Below are positions 39,140 through 51,044 of a stretch of DNA of 64,000 bases, in pieces. Made by a program: the position numbers and the translations under genes. How positions within the stretch are numbered: the stretch's first letter is position 1; each line of letters opens with the position of its first letter. A model generated the notes under the pieces. It saw nothing but the letters and a program-made list of their open reading frames with translations. It searched no databases and was not told the origin of the DNA. Source of the DNA: Streptomyces mangrovi (GTDB taxonomy: Bacteria > Actinomycetota > Actinomycetes > Streptomycetales > Streptomycetaceae); NCBI RefSeq assembly GCF_900114215.1, contig NZ_FOSG01000009.1, forward strand, positions 124,001 to 188,000. The letters are read 5' to 3'.

Positions 39140-39619
39140 ATGGCGACTCCCGACTTCATCCGCGACCTGCGCGCCGACGTGGGACGACGGCTGCTCTTCC
39201 TGCCCGGCACCAGCGCCGTCGTCTTCGACGACGAGGGCCGCGTCCTGCTCGTACGGCGGGCCGACACCGGCCACTGGTCGATCATCGGAGGCATCCCCGA
39301 GCCCGGTGAGCAGCCGGCCGACGCGGTGGTGCGCGAGGTGTACGAGGAGACCGCGGTGCGGGCCGTGCCCGAGCGGCTGGCGCTGGTGCAGACACTGGCC
39401 CCGGTCCGCTACCCCAACGGTGACGTCTGCCAGTTCGTGGACATGTCCTTCCGCTGCCGGGCGGTCGGCGGCCGGGCGCGGGTCAACGACGAGGAATCCC
39501 TGGAAGTGGGGTGGTTCGGCCCGGACGAACTGCCCCCGCTGGAGGAGTTCGCGCTGACGCGCATCGAGAGGGCGGGCAGGGACGCTCCCACGTGGTTCCA
39601 GACCACCTCGGGGCGGTGA
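39140..39619 (+). CDS. Nudix hydrolase
   Basis: 159 residues. The Nudix box is complete: GGIPEPGEQPADAVVREVYEETAV (residues ~50-73, read as G-x5-E-x7-REV-x-EE-x-AV), so Mg2+-dependent pyrophosphatase action is expected. The flanking strands (TSAVVFDDEGRVLLVRRADTGHWSI, FVDMSFRCRAVGG, SLEVGWFGPDELPPL) resemble the ADP-ribose pyrophosphatase-like or general housekeeping group. The substrate cannot be set. It lies 55 bases before the 3-hydroxybutyrate dehydrogenase gene on the same strand. Confidence 0.9.
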   Translation: MATPDFIRDLRADVGRRLLFLPGTSAVVFDDEGRVLLVRRADTGHWSIIGGIPEPGEQPADAVVREVYEETAVRAVPERLALVQTLAPVRYPNGDVCQFVDMSFRCRAVGGRARVNDEESLEVGWFGPDELPPLEEFALTRIERAGRDAPTWFQTTSGR

Positions 39620-39674
39620 AGTATGGGCGCGACGCACATCGGTGGAGGAACGGCCGCTGCCTAGGGTGCTGGCC

Positions 39675-40511
39675 ATGACCGCGCCGCGAACCCCGCGTAC
39701 CGTCCCCCCGCCCTCCGCCTTCGGGCCGGCCCCGGGCGCCCCCGCCGTGCCGCTCGACCTCGCCGGGCGCACCGCCCTGGTCACCGGCGCGGCCGGAGGC
39801 ATCGGCAGGGCCTGCGCCCTGCGGCTGGCCGCCGCCGGCGCCGAGGTCCGTGCGGTGGACCGGGACGCCGAAGGACTGCGAAGACTGGCCGAGCGGGCAC
39901 AGGGCCTGCCCGGCGCCCTGGAGCCGGTCCACCTCGACCTCACCGACCTCGACGCCGCCGAACGGGCCGCCGCCGGCACCGATGTGCTGGTCAACAACGC
40001 CGGGCTCCAACTGGTGCGCCCCGTCCATGAGTTCCCGCCGGAGGTCTTCCGCACCGTGCTGACGGTGATGCTGGAGGCCCCCTTCCGGCTGGTGCGCGGC
40101 GCCCTGCCGCACATGTACGGCCGGGGCTGGGGCCGGATCGTCAACATCTCCTCGGTCCACGGGCTGCGCGCCTCCGCCTACAAGTCCGCCTACGTCAGCG
40201 CCAAGCACGGGCTGGAGGGACTGTCCAAGGTCGTCGCCCTGGAGGGGGCCGCGCACGGCGTCACCTCCAACTGCGTCAACCCCGCCTATGTGCGCACCCC
40301 GCTGGTGGAGCGGCAGATCGCCGACCAGTCCGAGGCCCACGGCATCCCCGCCGACCGCGTGGTCTCCGAGGTCATGCTCGCCGACGCCGCCGTCAAGCGG
40401 CTGATCGAGCCGGAGGAGGTCGCCGAGGCCGTCGCCTACCTGTGTGCTCCGCAGGCGTCCTTCGTCACCGGCGCGTCCCTGGTGATGGACGGCGGCTGGA
40501 CGGCGCACTGA
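39675..40511 (+). CDS. 3-hydroxybutyrate dehydrogenase (SDR family)
   Basis: 278 residues from the ATG at 39675. The Rossmann loop is ALVTGAAGGIGRACALRLA, with VRAVDRD for NAD specificity, VLVNNAGLQLVRPVHEFP, the catalytic Ser in NISSVHGLRASAYKSAYVSAKHGLEG, and its Tyr-x-x-x-Lys (YVSAK). NCVNPAYVRTPLVERQI and FVTGASLVMDGGWTAH are typical of D-3-hydroxybutyrate dehydrogenase. It interconverts 3-hydroxybutyrate and acetoacetate with NAD+. The PucR-type regulator follows and an MHS transporter is beyond it, together a probable ketone-body uptake and use unit. Confidence 0.88.
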   Translation: MTAPRTPRTVPPPSAFGPAPGAPAVPLDLAGRTALVTGAAGGIGRACALRLAAAGAEVRAVDRDAEGLRRLAERAQGLPGALEPVHLDLTDLDAAERAAAGTDVLVNNAGLQLVRPVHEFPPEVFRTVLTVMLEAPFRLVRGALPHMYGRGWGRIVNISSVHGLRASAYKSAYVSAKHGLEGLSKVVALEGAAHGVTSNCVNPAYVRTPLVERQIADQSEAHGIPADRVVSEVMLADAAVKRLIEPEEVAEAVAYLCAPQASFVTGASLVMDGGWTAH

Positions 40512-40607
40512 CCCGCGCCCCGGCGCAGCCGATCCGCGCCCCGGCGCACCGGGCGCACACGCCCGCGCACCGCCCCTGGCGCGCCCGTACCACCGGCAGG
40601 TATCCCT

Positions 40608-42608
40608 GTGCCCATGCCCGAGCACCACGCGGCCGAGCCGGCCGCAGAACCGGCCGCGGAACCGGCCACCGGACCGGTCACCGAACCGGCCGTCACGCCC
40701 GCCGCCGAATCCGCGCCCCTGGCGTTCCTGGAACTGCTCGCCCGCGGCGCGCCCGCCGAGGAGTACGAGCGGCCCGGACGACCGGACGGCTCCCCCGCGG
40801 CGGACCGCGCCCGGCTCCTCGCCCTGCGGGTGCGCTCCGAACTGGAGGGGCGCCGCAGACGCGAGGCGGAACTGACGGCGCTGTTCGCCACGGCGCACGA
40901 CCTGGCGGGGGTGCGGGAGCTGGACGACGTGCTGCGCGCCATCGTCCAGCGCGCCCGCTCCCTGCTGGGGACCGAGGTCGCCTACATGACCATCAACGAC
41001 CCCGAGGCCGGCGACACCTACATGCGCGTCACCGAGGGATCGGTCTCCGCGAACTTCCAGCAGCTCCGCCTGGGCATGGGGGAGGGGCTGGGCGGGCTGG
41101 TCGCCCAGACCGCCCGCCCTTACGTCACCGACGACTACATGCGCGACGAGCGCTTCCTGCACACCCGCAACATCGACTCCGGGGTCGGCGACGAGGGCCT
41201 GGTGGCGATCCTCGGGGTACCGCTGATGCTCGGCCGCGAGGTGATCGGCGTGCTCTTCGCGGCCGACCGCCGCCCCCGTGTCTTCGACCGCGAGCAGGTC
41301 GCGCTGCTGGCCTCCTTCGCCGCCCACGCGGCCGTGGCCATCGACACCGCCCGGCTGCTGGCCGAGACCCGCGAGGCGATGGCCGAACTGGAGGCCGCCA
41401 ACGCCATCATCCGCGACCGCAGCGCCGCCGTCGAACGCTCCTCGGAGGTCCACGACCGGCTCACCGAACTGGTCCTGCGCGGTGGAGGCGTGGACGACGT
41501 GGCCGCCGCCGTCTCCGAGGTCCTCGACGGCGACGTGGAGTTCGCGCAACTCCCCGAAGGAGGCGGGAGCACGCCCGCCCGGGCCGTCGAACGCTCCCGC
41601 CGCGACGGTCACGCGGTGCGCGACGGCGACGCCTGGGTGGCGGCCGTCTCCGCGGGCGGCGAACTGCTGGGCGCGCTGGTGCTGCGCGGCCACCGCGAAC
41701 TCGATCCCACCGACCAGCGCACCCTGGAGCGCGCCGCCATGGTCACCTCACTGCTGCTGCTGGCCCGCCGCTCGGCGGGCGAGGCCGAGCAGCGGGTGCG
41801 CGGCGAACTCCTGGACGACCTGCTGGACGCCGCCGACCGCGACCCCCGGCTGCTGCGCGAGCGCGCCGCCCGGCTCGGCGCCGACCTCGACGTCCCCCAT
41901 GTCGTCCTCGCCGCCCGGCTGGACACCGACGGCGGCACGGGGCGGCGGGAGACCACCGACCGGCAGCGGCTGTGGTCGGCCGCCTCCCATCTGGCCGCCA
42001 CCCGGCGCGGACTGGCGGTCGCCCGTGAGGGCGGCACCGTCCTGCTGCTGCCGCTGGCCGGCGGTGAGGGCACCGGGGGGCACGGGGCTCCGGGAGATCC
42101 GGGCGGAACGGCCCGGCAAATCGCCGCCCAGCTCGGCGCGGCCGTCCACGCCTCCGTCACCGTCGGCGCCTCCCCGCCGGTGCCCGCACCCGCCGCCGAC
42201 CCCGCGGAGGTGGCCGCCGCCTGCGACGAGGCCCGCCGCTGCCTGGACACCCTCCGGCTGCTGGGCCGCTTCGGCGAGGGCGCGGCGGCCGGGGACCTGG
42301 GCTTCCTCGGGCTGCTGCTGGCCGACGGCCGGGACGTCGACGGCTTCGTCCACCGCACCCTCGGCCCGCTCCTGGAGTACGACGAGCGCCGCGGAACGGA
42401 TCTGGTGGGCACCCTGGAGGCGTACTTCGCCTCCGGCTCCAGCCCGGCCCGCACCAAGGACGTGCTCCACGTCCACGTCAACACCGTGGCCCAGCGGCTG
42501 GAGCGGGTCGGACGGCTGCTGGGGAGCGACTGGCAGTGCCCGGAGAGGGCCCTGGAGGTGCAGCTCGCGCTGCGGCTGTACCGGATGTCCGCCGCCGTCG
42601 CCCGCTGA
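40608..42608 (+). CDS. GAF and PucR/CdaR-type helix-turn-helix regulator
   Basis: 666 residues from a GTG (ATG two codons later is the alternative). The first ~35 residues are an Ala-Glu-Pro repeat (AAEPAAEPAAEPA), probably disordered. A GAF domain lies at ~90-245 (LFATAHDLAGVRELDDVLRAIV, VAYMTINDPEAGDTYMRVTEG, VAILGVPLMLGREVIGVLFAADR). A coiled-coil stretch (~250-285), a second sensor-like region, and the C-terminal PucR-type HTH (GTLEAYFASGSSPARTKDVLHVHVNTVAQRLERVGRLLG) follow. It stands between the 3-hydroxybutyrate dehydrogenase and the convergent MHS transporter and probably senses a hydroxy acid to control both. Confidence 0.88.
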   Translation: MPMPEHHAAEPAAEPAAEPATGPVTEPAVTPAAESAPLAFLELLARGAPAEEYERPGRPDGSPAADRARLLALRVRSELEGRRRREAELTALFATAHDLAGVRELDDVLRAIVQRARSLLGTEVAYMTINDPEAGDTYMRVTEGSVSANFQQLRLGMGEGLGGLVAQTARPYVTDDYMRDERFLHTRNIDSGVGDEGLVAILGVPLMLGREVIGVLFAADRRPRVFDREQVALLASFAAHAAVAIDTARLLAETREAMAELEAANAIIRDRSAAVERSSEVHDRLTELVLRGGGVDDVAAAVSEVLDGDVEFAQLPEGGGSTPARAVERSRRDGHAVRDGDAWVAAVSAGGELLGALVLRGHRELDPTDQRTLERAAMVTSLLLLARRSAGEAEQRVRGELLDDLLDAADRDPRLLRERAARLGADLDVPHVVLAARLDTDGGTGRRETTDRQRLWSAASHLAATRRGLAVAREGGTVLLLPLAGGEGTGGHGAPGDPGGTARQIAAQLGAAVHASVTVGASPPVPAPAADPAEVAAACDEARRCLDTLRLLGRFGEGAAAGDLGFLGLLLADGRDVDGFVHRTLGPLLEYDERRGTDLVGTLEAYFASGSSPARTKDVLHVHVNTVAQRLERVGRLLGSDWQCPERALEVQLALRLYRMSAAVAR

Positions 42609-42669
42609 CCGCCCGGAGGAACGGGCGGCCGGCGGGCGACGGGCGCGAGCGGCCTTGCCCGGCCGGATG

Positions 42670-44088
42670 TCAGGGACCGTCCGCGGACACCGAACCGCCG
42701 TGCGGAGCCGGGATCCTCCCGGAGTCCCCCGGCTCCCCGGGCTCGCCGATCCGCTCCAGATCCCGCATCCGGGTCTCCTTGGCCACCCCGACCGCGAGCA
42801 GGGTGAGCAGCGCGGCGGCGATCACGTACAGCGCCACCGGCGTCGAGCCGCCGAAGTCCGCCAGCAGGGCGGTGGCGATCAGCGGTGCCGGGGCGCCGGC
42901 GGCGACCGACGAGAACTGCGCGCCGATCGAGGCCCCGGAGTAGCGCACCCGGGTGGCGAACAGCTCGGAGAAGAACGCCGCCTGCGGGGCGTACATCGCA
43001 CCGTGGAGGACCAGCCCGACCGTCACCGCCAGCAGCACCGCACCGAAGCTCTCGGTGTCGATCAGCCAGAAGAACGGGAACGCCCACAGGCCGATTCCCG
43101 CCGCGCCCAGCAGATAGACCGGCTTGCGGCCCCACCGGTCCGACAGCGCGCCCCACACCGGGATCGCCGCGAAGTGGACGGCGGAGGCGACCAGCACCGC
43201 GTTGAGCACCGTCTGCCTGTCCATGTCCAGGTGCTTGGTGCCGTAGACCAGGACGAAGGCGGTGATGACGTAGTAGCTGATGTTCTCCGCCATCCGGGCG
43301 CCCATCGCGATCAGCACGTCGCGCCAGTGGTGGCGCAGCACGGCCAGCAGCGGCATGGTCTCCGCCCTCGCCGCCGAGGCCCCGGCGCTCTCGGCGGCCC
43401 TGCGCGCCTCGGCCTTCGCCAGTGCGGCTTTGAAGACCGGCGACTCGTCGACCGACAACCGGATCCACAGGCCCACCAGCACCAGCACCCCGGACAGCAG
43501 GAACGGCACACGCCAGCCCCAGGAGACGAACGCGTCCTCCGACAGCACCGCCGTCAGCACCGCGAGCACGGCCGTGGCCAGCAGCTGGCCCGCCGGAGCG
43601 CCGGTCTGCGGCCAGGACGCCCAGAAGCCGCGCCGACGCGCGTCGCCGTGCTCCGACACCAGCAGCACCGCGCCGCCCCACTCACCGCCGAGCGCGAAAC
43701 CCTGCACCAGCCGCAGCACGGTCAGCAGAACGGCCGCCGCGGAACCCAGCTGGGCGTGGGTGGGCAGCAGCCCGATCGCGAAGGTCGCGCCGCCCATCAT
43801 CAGCAGACTGATCACCAGCAGCCTCTTGCGGCCCAGCCGGTCGCCGTAGTGCCCGAAGACCAGCGCGCCGACGGGGCGGGCGACGAAACCGACCGCGTAC
43901 GTCACAAAGGCCAGCAGCGTACCGACCAGCGGGTCGGACTCGGGGAAGAACAGCTTGTCGAAGACGAGCGCGGCGGCGGAGCCGTAGAGGAAGAAGTCGT
44001 ACCACTCGATGGTGGTGCCGATCAGGGACGCGGTGACCACGCGCCTGAGGTTGGAGGGAGCGGGCGGGGCGCTTGCGGGCGACGGCAT
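42670..44088 (-). CDS. MHS family MFS transporter (probable 3-hydroxybutyrate/organic acid:H+ symporter)
   Basis: 472 residues with 12 predicted helices. The metabolite:H+ symporter signature is plain: SLIGTTIEWYDFFLYGSAAA at helix 1, VARPVGALVFGHYGDRLGRKRLL between helices 2 and 3, VLRLVQGFALGGEWGGAVLLVSEH and SWPQTGAPAGQLLA. The second half repeats the G-x-x-x-D-R-x-G-R motif as WGALSDRWGRKPVYLLG. It moves small organic acids inward with protons. The neighbouring dehydrogenase and regulator make 3-hydroxybutyrate or a similar acid the favoured substrate. AGGAAG lies upstream of the ATG at 44088. Confidence 0.9.
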   Translation of the reverse strand: MPSPASAPPAPSNLRRVVTASLIGTTIEWYDFFLYGSAAALVFDKLFFPESDPLVGTLLAFVTYAVGFVARPVGALVFGHYGDRLGRKRLLVISLLMMGGATFAIGLLPTHAQLGSAAAVLLTVLRLVQGFALGGEWGGAVLLVSEHGDARRRGFWASWPQTGAPAGQLLATAVLAVLTAVLSEDAFVSWGWRVPFLLSGVLVLVGLWIRLSVDESPVFKAALAKAEARRAAESAGASAARAETMPLLAVLRHHWRDVLIAMGARMAENISYYVITAFVLVYGTKHLDMDRQTVLNAVLVASAVHFAAIPVWGALSDRWGRKPVYLLGAAGIGLWAFPFFWLIDTESFGAVLLAVTVGLVLHGAMYAPQAAFFSELFATRVRYSGASIGAQFSSVAAGAPAPLIATALLADFGGSTPVALYVIAAALLTLLAVGVAKETRMRDLERIGEPGEPGDSGRIPAPHGGSVSADGP

Positions 44089-44163
44089 CGGCACCACTTC
44101 CTGACACTCGACGGGGACGTTCGTGTGCCGCCACACCGTAGGGAAGGGCAGGTCGCGGGCGTA

Positions 44164-44180
44164 TGTGGTGGGACACCACA
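44164..44180. promoter_or_regulatory. Inverted repeat between the MHS transporter and DM13 genes (candidate operator)
   Basis: TGTGGTG-GGA-CACCACA has perfect 7-base arms and lies 76 bases before the transporter start codon. It is a plausible site for the GAF/PucR regulator encoded at 40608-42608. Confidence 0.5.
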
Positions 44181-44320
44181 GTTCCGCGCCCCGCGGTGCG
44201 CGCGCCCGCCATGCCGCGGGGCGGGCGCGCGGTCGTGGACGTTCCGTCAGGTCCCGGATGGTGCGCCGGAGTCGCTGTTGGCGTTGAATGAGGGGCGGCG
44301 GACTTTCCGAGCGGACGGGG

Positions 44321-44887
44321 GTGTGCGCGTTGCGCGCTGTGGTGGGCAGACCGCTGGTGTCGGCGGTCGCGGTGGTGGCCGTGGTGGCGGCCGGTGTGGG
44401 GCTGTACTGGTTCCAGCCGTGGAAGCTGTGGCAGGACGAGACCGTGCGGGAGTCGCTGCCCCCGGTCCCGAGCGCGTCCGCCCCGTCGGCGGCCGACCGG
44501 GAGACCGCCTCCGCGTCGCCCGCGCAGCCCCGGCCGCGGACACTGGCCAACGGTGATCTGATCTCCCATGAGCACGCGACGTCGGGGACGGTGCGGCTGA
44601 TCCGGCTGGCCGACGGCTCCCACGTGGTGCGCCTGGAGGACCTCGACACCAGCAACGGGCCCGACCTGCACGTCTGGCTGACCGACGCGCCGGTCAAGGA
44701 GGGCCGGGCCGGCTGGGGCGTCTTCGACGACGGGGAGTACGTCAGCCTCGGCAGGCTGAAGGGCAACAAGGGGGACCAGAACTACGCGCTGCCCGCCGAT
44801 GTCGACCCGGATGCTTTCACCAGCGTGAGCATCTGGTGCGACCGCTTCGATGTCTCGTTCGGAGCGGCGGAGCTGGAGCGGGTCTGA
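44321..44887 (+). CDS. DM13 domain membrane-anchored protein
   Basis: 188 residues from the GTG at 44321, which has GGACGGGG upstream; an ATG at 44288 adds 11 residues without a ribosome site. One N-terminal helix (LVSAVAVVAVVAAGVGLYWFQPWKLW) is followed by a Ser/Ala/Pro linker and a DM13 domain (~85-188: NGDLISHEHATSGTVRLIRL, VVRLEDLDTSNGPDLHVWLTD, YVSLGRLKGNKGDQNYALP, TSVSIWCDRFDVSFGAAEL). DM13 folds are predicted cytochrome-like or redox domains in envelope proteins; the single Cys in SIWCDRF is the conserved one. An outside location tethered to the membrane is expected. Function unknown. Confidence 0.82.
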   Translation: MCALRAVVGRPLVSAVAVVAVVAAGVGLYWFQPWKLWQDETVRESLPPVPSASAPSAADRETASASPAQPRPRTLANGDLISHEHATSGTVRLIRLADGSHVVRLEDLDTSNGPDLHVWLTDAPVKEGRAGWGVFDDGEYVSLGRLKGNKGDQNYALPADVDPDAFTSVSIWCDRFDVSFGAAELERV

Positions 44888-45164
44888 CCGGGAACGAGAC
44901 CGGCACGGGCGGCGGATCCGGGGTTCACAGCCCGGTGGGGTGTGTCCCCTCCTCACTCGTGCCGTGCTCGTGGCGGTGAAGGGGATCCAGCGCCCGGCTG
45001 CCGGTGCCGGTGCCCGGTCCGTGGCACCCCGGGGTGTCGGGGAGTGCTCCGGCCGTGCGGTGAACGCGGGCTGGAATCCGGCGAATCGGCACCCTTGTGA
45101 ACTCCTGGGCCTTAAAGCTGCTTGGCGTGGAAAGAGGCGATGTAAAGAACTCTCTTTCCGGGAG

Positions 45165-45180
45165 TGTGTTCGGAGTCACA
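45165..45180. promoter_or_regulatory. Crp-type binding site in the rpf leader region
   Basis: TGTGTTCGGAGTCACA fits the Crp palindrome TGTGA-N6-TCACA with one mismatch and also the GTG-N6-G-N-CAC form described for Streptomyces coelicolor Crp. It lies 486 bases before the rpf start codon. The muralytic gene rpfA of S. coelicolor is reported to be under Crp and c-di-AMP control, so the position is meaningful. Confidence 0.6.
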
Positions 45181-45370
45181 GTTTCGATTGCACCGCTCGC
45201 CCTTCGAGAGAAGATCGAATTCTCCCGCCTCCCGGATTCTCCGTGCCACCCGGAGATTTGACTCGCACTCGACCGCACCGGGGCGCCGTGGGCCGGCCAG
45301 GATCCTGTGCGGAACGTGGTCGTGGTTCACGGCTCGGTCACAGCGTGAAGGGCCTTGCTCCTCCGGCGTC

Positions 45371-45399
45371 TTGTCTCTGGTGAATTGGTTGTGTTTATG
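45371..45399 (+). promoter_or_regulatory. Candidate promoter just before the riboswitch
   Basis: TTGTCT and TTTATG are 17 bases apart, placing a transcription start near 45406, about 20 bases before the riboswitch. The -10 is only fair. An imperfectly noted symmetric element (TTCACG/CGTGAA arms at 45326-45349) lies just upstream. Confidence 0.35.
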
Positions 45400-45424
45400 T
45401 GTCCTGGCCCCCGCCGCATGGCGG

Positions 45425-45575
45425 GGGTTCCACCACCGGGACGCCGAGTCCTGCCGCCCGGCCGGTGGAGGGAGCGCAGCCGACCATGGCAGGAGCGGGG
45501 AAACCGAGTAAGTGCCGCGACCGCGTGTTTTCCGTGGTCCGGCTTGGGGTGAAGCCTTTCTTGAAGTGCCCTTGC
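45425..45575 (+). ncRNA. ydaO-type c-di-AMP riboswitch leader of the rpf gene
   Basis: The ydaO/yuaA hallmarks are present in order: a TCCTGCC/GGCAGGA stem (45449-45455 with 45488-45494), then GCGGGGAAACCGAGTAAGTG at 45495-45514, and the late conserved GGGGTGAAGCC at 45546-45556. Ends are approximate. In Streptomyces this class sits before cell-wall hydrolase genes and c-di-AMP binding lowers expression. The rest of the long gap (44888-45424) holds a relatively A+T-rich stretch (about 45100-45260) and the Crp-type box, but no gene that I can support. Confidence 0.8.
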
Positions 45576-45620
45576 ACACCTGGGAAGGCCGGGCAACTCC
45601 AGTCCGAATCCGACAGCTAA

Positions 45621-49067
<3,447 letters not shown>

Positions 49068-49130
49068 CACGGCGGGCGCGGGGGCGTCCCTCCGCACCCA
49101 CCATGCCTTCCGCGCCCGTCCCGTGACGCC

Positions 49131-49170
49131 GCCGCCCCGGCCGGACCCCTCGTCCGGCCGGGGCGGCTTT
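49131..49170 (+). terminator. Terminator of icd
   Basis: Perfect 16-base arms (49131-49146 and 49152-49167), a 5-base loop and then TTTC, between icd and the convergent phosphatase gene. Confidence 0.85.
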
Positions 49171-49245
49171 CGGGTGACCGCCGGTACCGCGCGCACGGGT
49201 ACGGGGACCGCTCCGGAAGGAGCGGACGGCGGGGGAGCGGCCGGG

Positions 49246-49920
49246 TCAGCGGTAGGTGAGCAGCGCGCGCCGTTCCCCGGCGAAGTGCGCGTGGTCGTTG
49301 AAGGCCAGCAGGCTGATGCCGGAGGAGCCCGCGACGAGGGTGGTGATCGCGGCGTTGACGGTGACCCGGTTCAGCGCCACGATCCCGGCCGGCGGAGCGG
49401 ACAGCAGCCCCCCGCACAGGGCCGCCAGCACCCCGCCGGAGGTGACCACCACCGCGTCGCGCCCGGGCCGCAGTCCGTCGGCCAGCCCCCGCAGCGCGTC
49501 GGCGGCGCCGGAGGCGAACCGCCGCCAGCCGCCCTCGCCCGTGTCCGCCATCCACGCCTCAAGAGCCCGGTCGAGGACCGCCTGGACACCGCGTGAACCG
49601 GGGGAGGCGCCGGCGGGGGCGCCCTGCGGCGCGGCGCCGCCGTAGCGCTCGACGAGATCGATGTGGTCGTACTCGTTCCACCGCGCATCGGTGTGCGGCG
49701 TCCCGGGCAGCCCGGCGGTCTTCGTGATGATCTCCGCGGTGTCGCGCTGCCGGGCCAGGGTGCCGCAGACCACGACCGGGTCGCGCGGCGCGCGCCGGGC
49801 CAGCTCGGCCCCGGCGACCTCCGCCTGTCTGCGCCCGAGGTCCGACAGCACGTCGTACCCCTCGGCCGTGTCGGCGCCGAACGTGGCCTGGCCGTGGCGG
49901 ACCAGATGGATGACCGGCAT
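49246..49920 (-). CDS. Histidine phosphatase family protein (phosphoglycerate mutase-like)
   Basis: 224 residues from the ATG at 49920, with AGGAGGG just upstream. The catalytic R-H-G is in MPVIHLVRHGQATFG, the second Arg in VVVCGTLARQRDTAEI, and the C-terminal His is probably in SLLAFNDHAHF. AVVVTSGGVLAALCGGLL replaces the more usual VSHGG, so the second catalytic His of the branch is not in its normal place; this is a real oddity. The substrate is unknown. It lies 131 bases after the TetR-controlled SDR gene on the same strand and is probably co-transcribed. Confidence 0.85.
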   Translation of the reverse strand: MPVIHLVRHGQATFGADTAEGYDVLSDLGRRQAEVAGAELARRAPRDPVVVCGTLARQRDTAEIITKTAGLPGTPHTDARWNEYDHIDLVERYGGAAPQGAPAGASPGSRGVQAVLDRALEAWMADTGEGGWRRFASGAADALRGLADGLRPGRDAVVVTSGGVLAALCGGLLSAPPAGIVALNRVTVNAAITTLVAGSSGISLLAFNDHAHFAGERRALLTYR

Positions 49921-50051
49921 CGCTGCCCTCCTGTCGTCGAAGTACTGTCGGGGCCGTCGGTGCTTCCGGGGCCGGCGGGCCGGTGCTGCCGCCGCGCCGC
50001 CCGGGAGGGCGGGCGAGACCGCAGGCTCGGGGAGGCGGGGAGCGGCTCGTC

Positions 50052-50804
50052 TCAGCTCATCCTCGCCACGATGCCCAGAGGCAGCCGGCGCATGGCGAAG
50101 CCCATGGGCACCCAGGGCCAGGCGGGTACCTTCGCCTGGGCGCGTTCGGCCTCGATGGCCTTCACCATGGCGCGCACCCCCTTCTCGGTGGAGACCATCA
50201 GCGGCGTCCGGCCCGCCGATCCGCTCATCTCGGAGGCGATGTAGCCGGGGAAGAGGGTGGTGACCTTGATCGGGGTGCGCAGCAGCTCGGCGCGGATGCC
50301 CTCGGCGAGGGCCGCCACGCCGGCCTTGCCGGCCGCGTACGTGGTGAGGTTGCGGGGCAGACCGCGCATGGCGCTCATCGAGGAGACGACGACCAGATGG
50401 CCGGCCCCCTGGTCGCGGAAGATCTCCACGGCGGCCTCGCACTGGGCGAGCGCGGCGGTGAAGTTGGTCCGCGCGGTCTGGAGGTTGACGTCGAAGCGCC
50501 CGGTGCCGATCGGTTGGCCCTTGCCCAGCCCGGCGTTGACCACGACCCGGTCCAGGGAGCCCAGATCGGCGCGGAAGGCACGGAAGACCTCGAAGACGGC
50601 GCCGTGGTCGTTGACGTCCAGCGCGCGTACCGAGACGGTGATGCCGGGGTGGGCGGCCAGCAGCTCCTCGCGCAGCCGCTCCAGGCGGTCGGTGCGGCGG
50701 GCGCACAGGGCGAGGTCGCGCCCCCTGGCGGCGAACTCGCGCGCCATCTGCTCGCCCAGCCCGGCGCTGGCCCCGGTGATGAGGATGTTCTGGCGGATGC
50801 TCAT
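50052..50804 (-). CDS. Short-chain dehydrogenase/reductase
   Basis: 250 residues from the ATG at 50804, with AGGAG upstream. NILITGASAGLGEQMAREFA is the nucleotide loop, LALCARRTDRLERL suggests NADP(H), DRVVVNAGLGKGQPIG is the NNAG-like turn, and the catalytic residues are in VVVSSMSAMRGLP (Ser) and TYAAGKAGV (Tyr, Lys). The C-terminal part (GIRAELLRTPIKVTTLFPGYIASEM, VKAIEAERAQAKVPAWPW) matches the DltE-like/SDR c family with a short membrane-near tail. Its promoter contains a TetR-type palindrome, and the TetR gene lies upstream in the same direction. Substrate unknown; a lipid-linked ketone is one possibility. Confidence 0.87.
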   Translation of the reverse strand: MSIRQNILITGASAGLGEQMAREFAARGRDLALCARRTDRLERLREELLAAHPGITVSVRALDVNDHGAVFEVFRAFRADLGSLDRVVVNAGLGKGQPIGTGRFDVNLQTARTNFTAALAQCEAAVEIFRDQGAGHLVVVSSMSAMRGLPRNLTTYAAGKAGVAALAEGIRAELLRTPIKVTTLFPGYIASEMSGSAGRTPLMVSTEKGVRAMVKAIEAERAQAKVPAWPWVPMGFAMRRLPLGIVARMS

Positions 50805-50942
50805 GCCGGGTACTCCTGTGTCTTCCGTCGTGTTCCCCGCCCCGTCGCCGCGGCCCCCGCGGCGACGGGGCGAAGTCCGCGGTCGGCTCCCTGCCGACGG
50901 ACCTCCGGAGCGCCCGCCCACGGCGGCGGCGCCGCGACGGCG

Positions 50943-50972
50943 AGGGTAGCCAACATACTGACCAGTGCTCAA
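50943..50972 (-). promoter_or_regulatory. Promoter of the SDR/phosphatase unit with an embedded operator
   Basis: On the reverse strand TTGAGC (50967-50972) and TACCCT (50943-50948) are 18 bases apart. The spacer begins with ACTGGTCAGT (50957-50966), a 10-base near-palindrome of the form used by many TetR repressors. Binding there would block RNA polymerase directly. Confidence 0.6.
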
Positions 50973-51044
50973 TAGCGTGGATACGGGGTGGCCCGGATCA
51001 CCCCCGCGCACCGGCGGGCGCGGGAGGGTCAGCGCGACGGGCGG

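Noticed and set aside
41278..44556. Plus-strand open frame of ~1092 codons
   Set aside because: Overlaps the PucR-type regulator in a wrong phase and is antisense to the MHS transporter; no start signal or domain.
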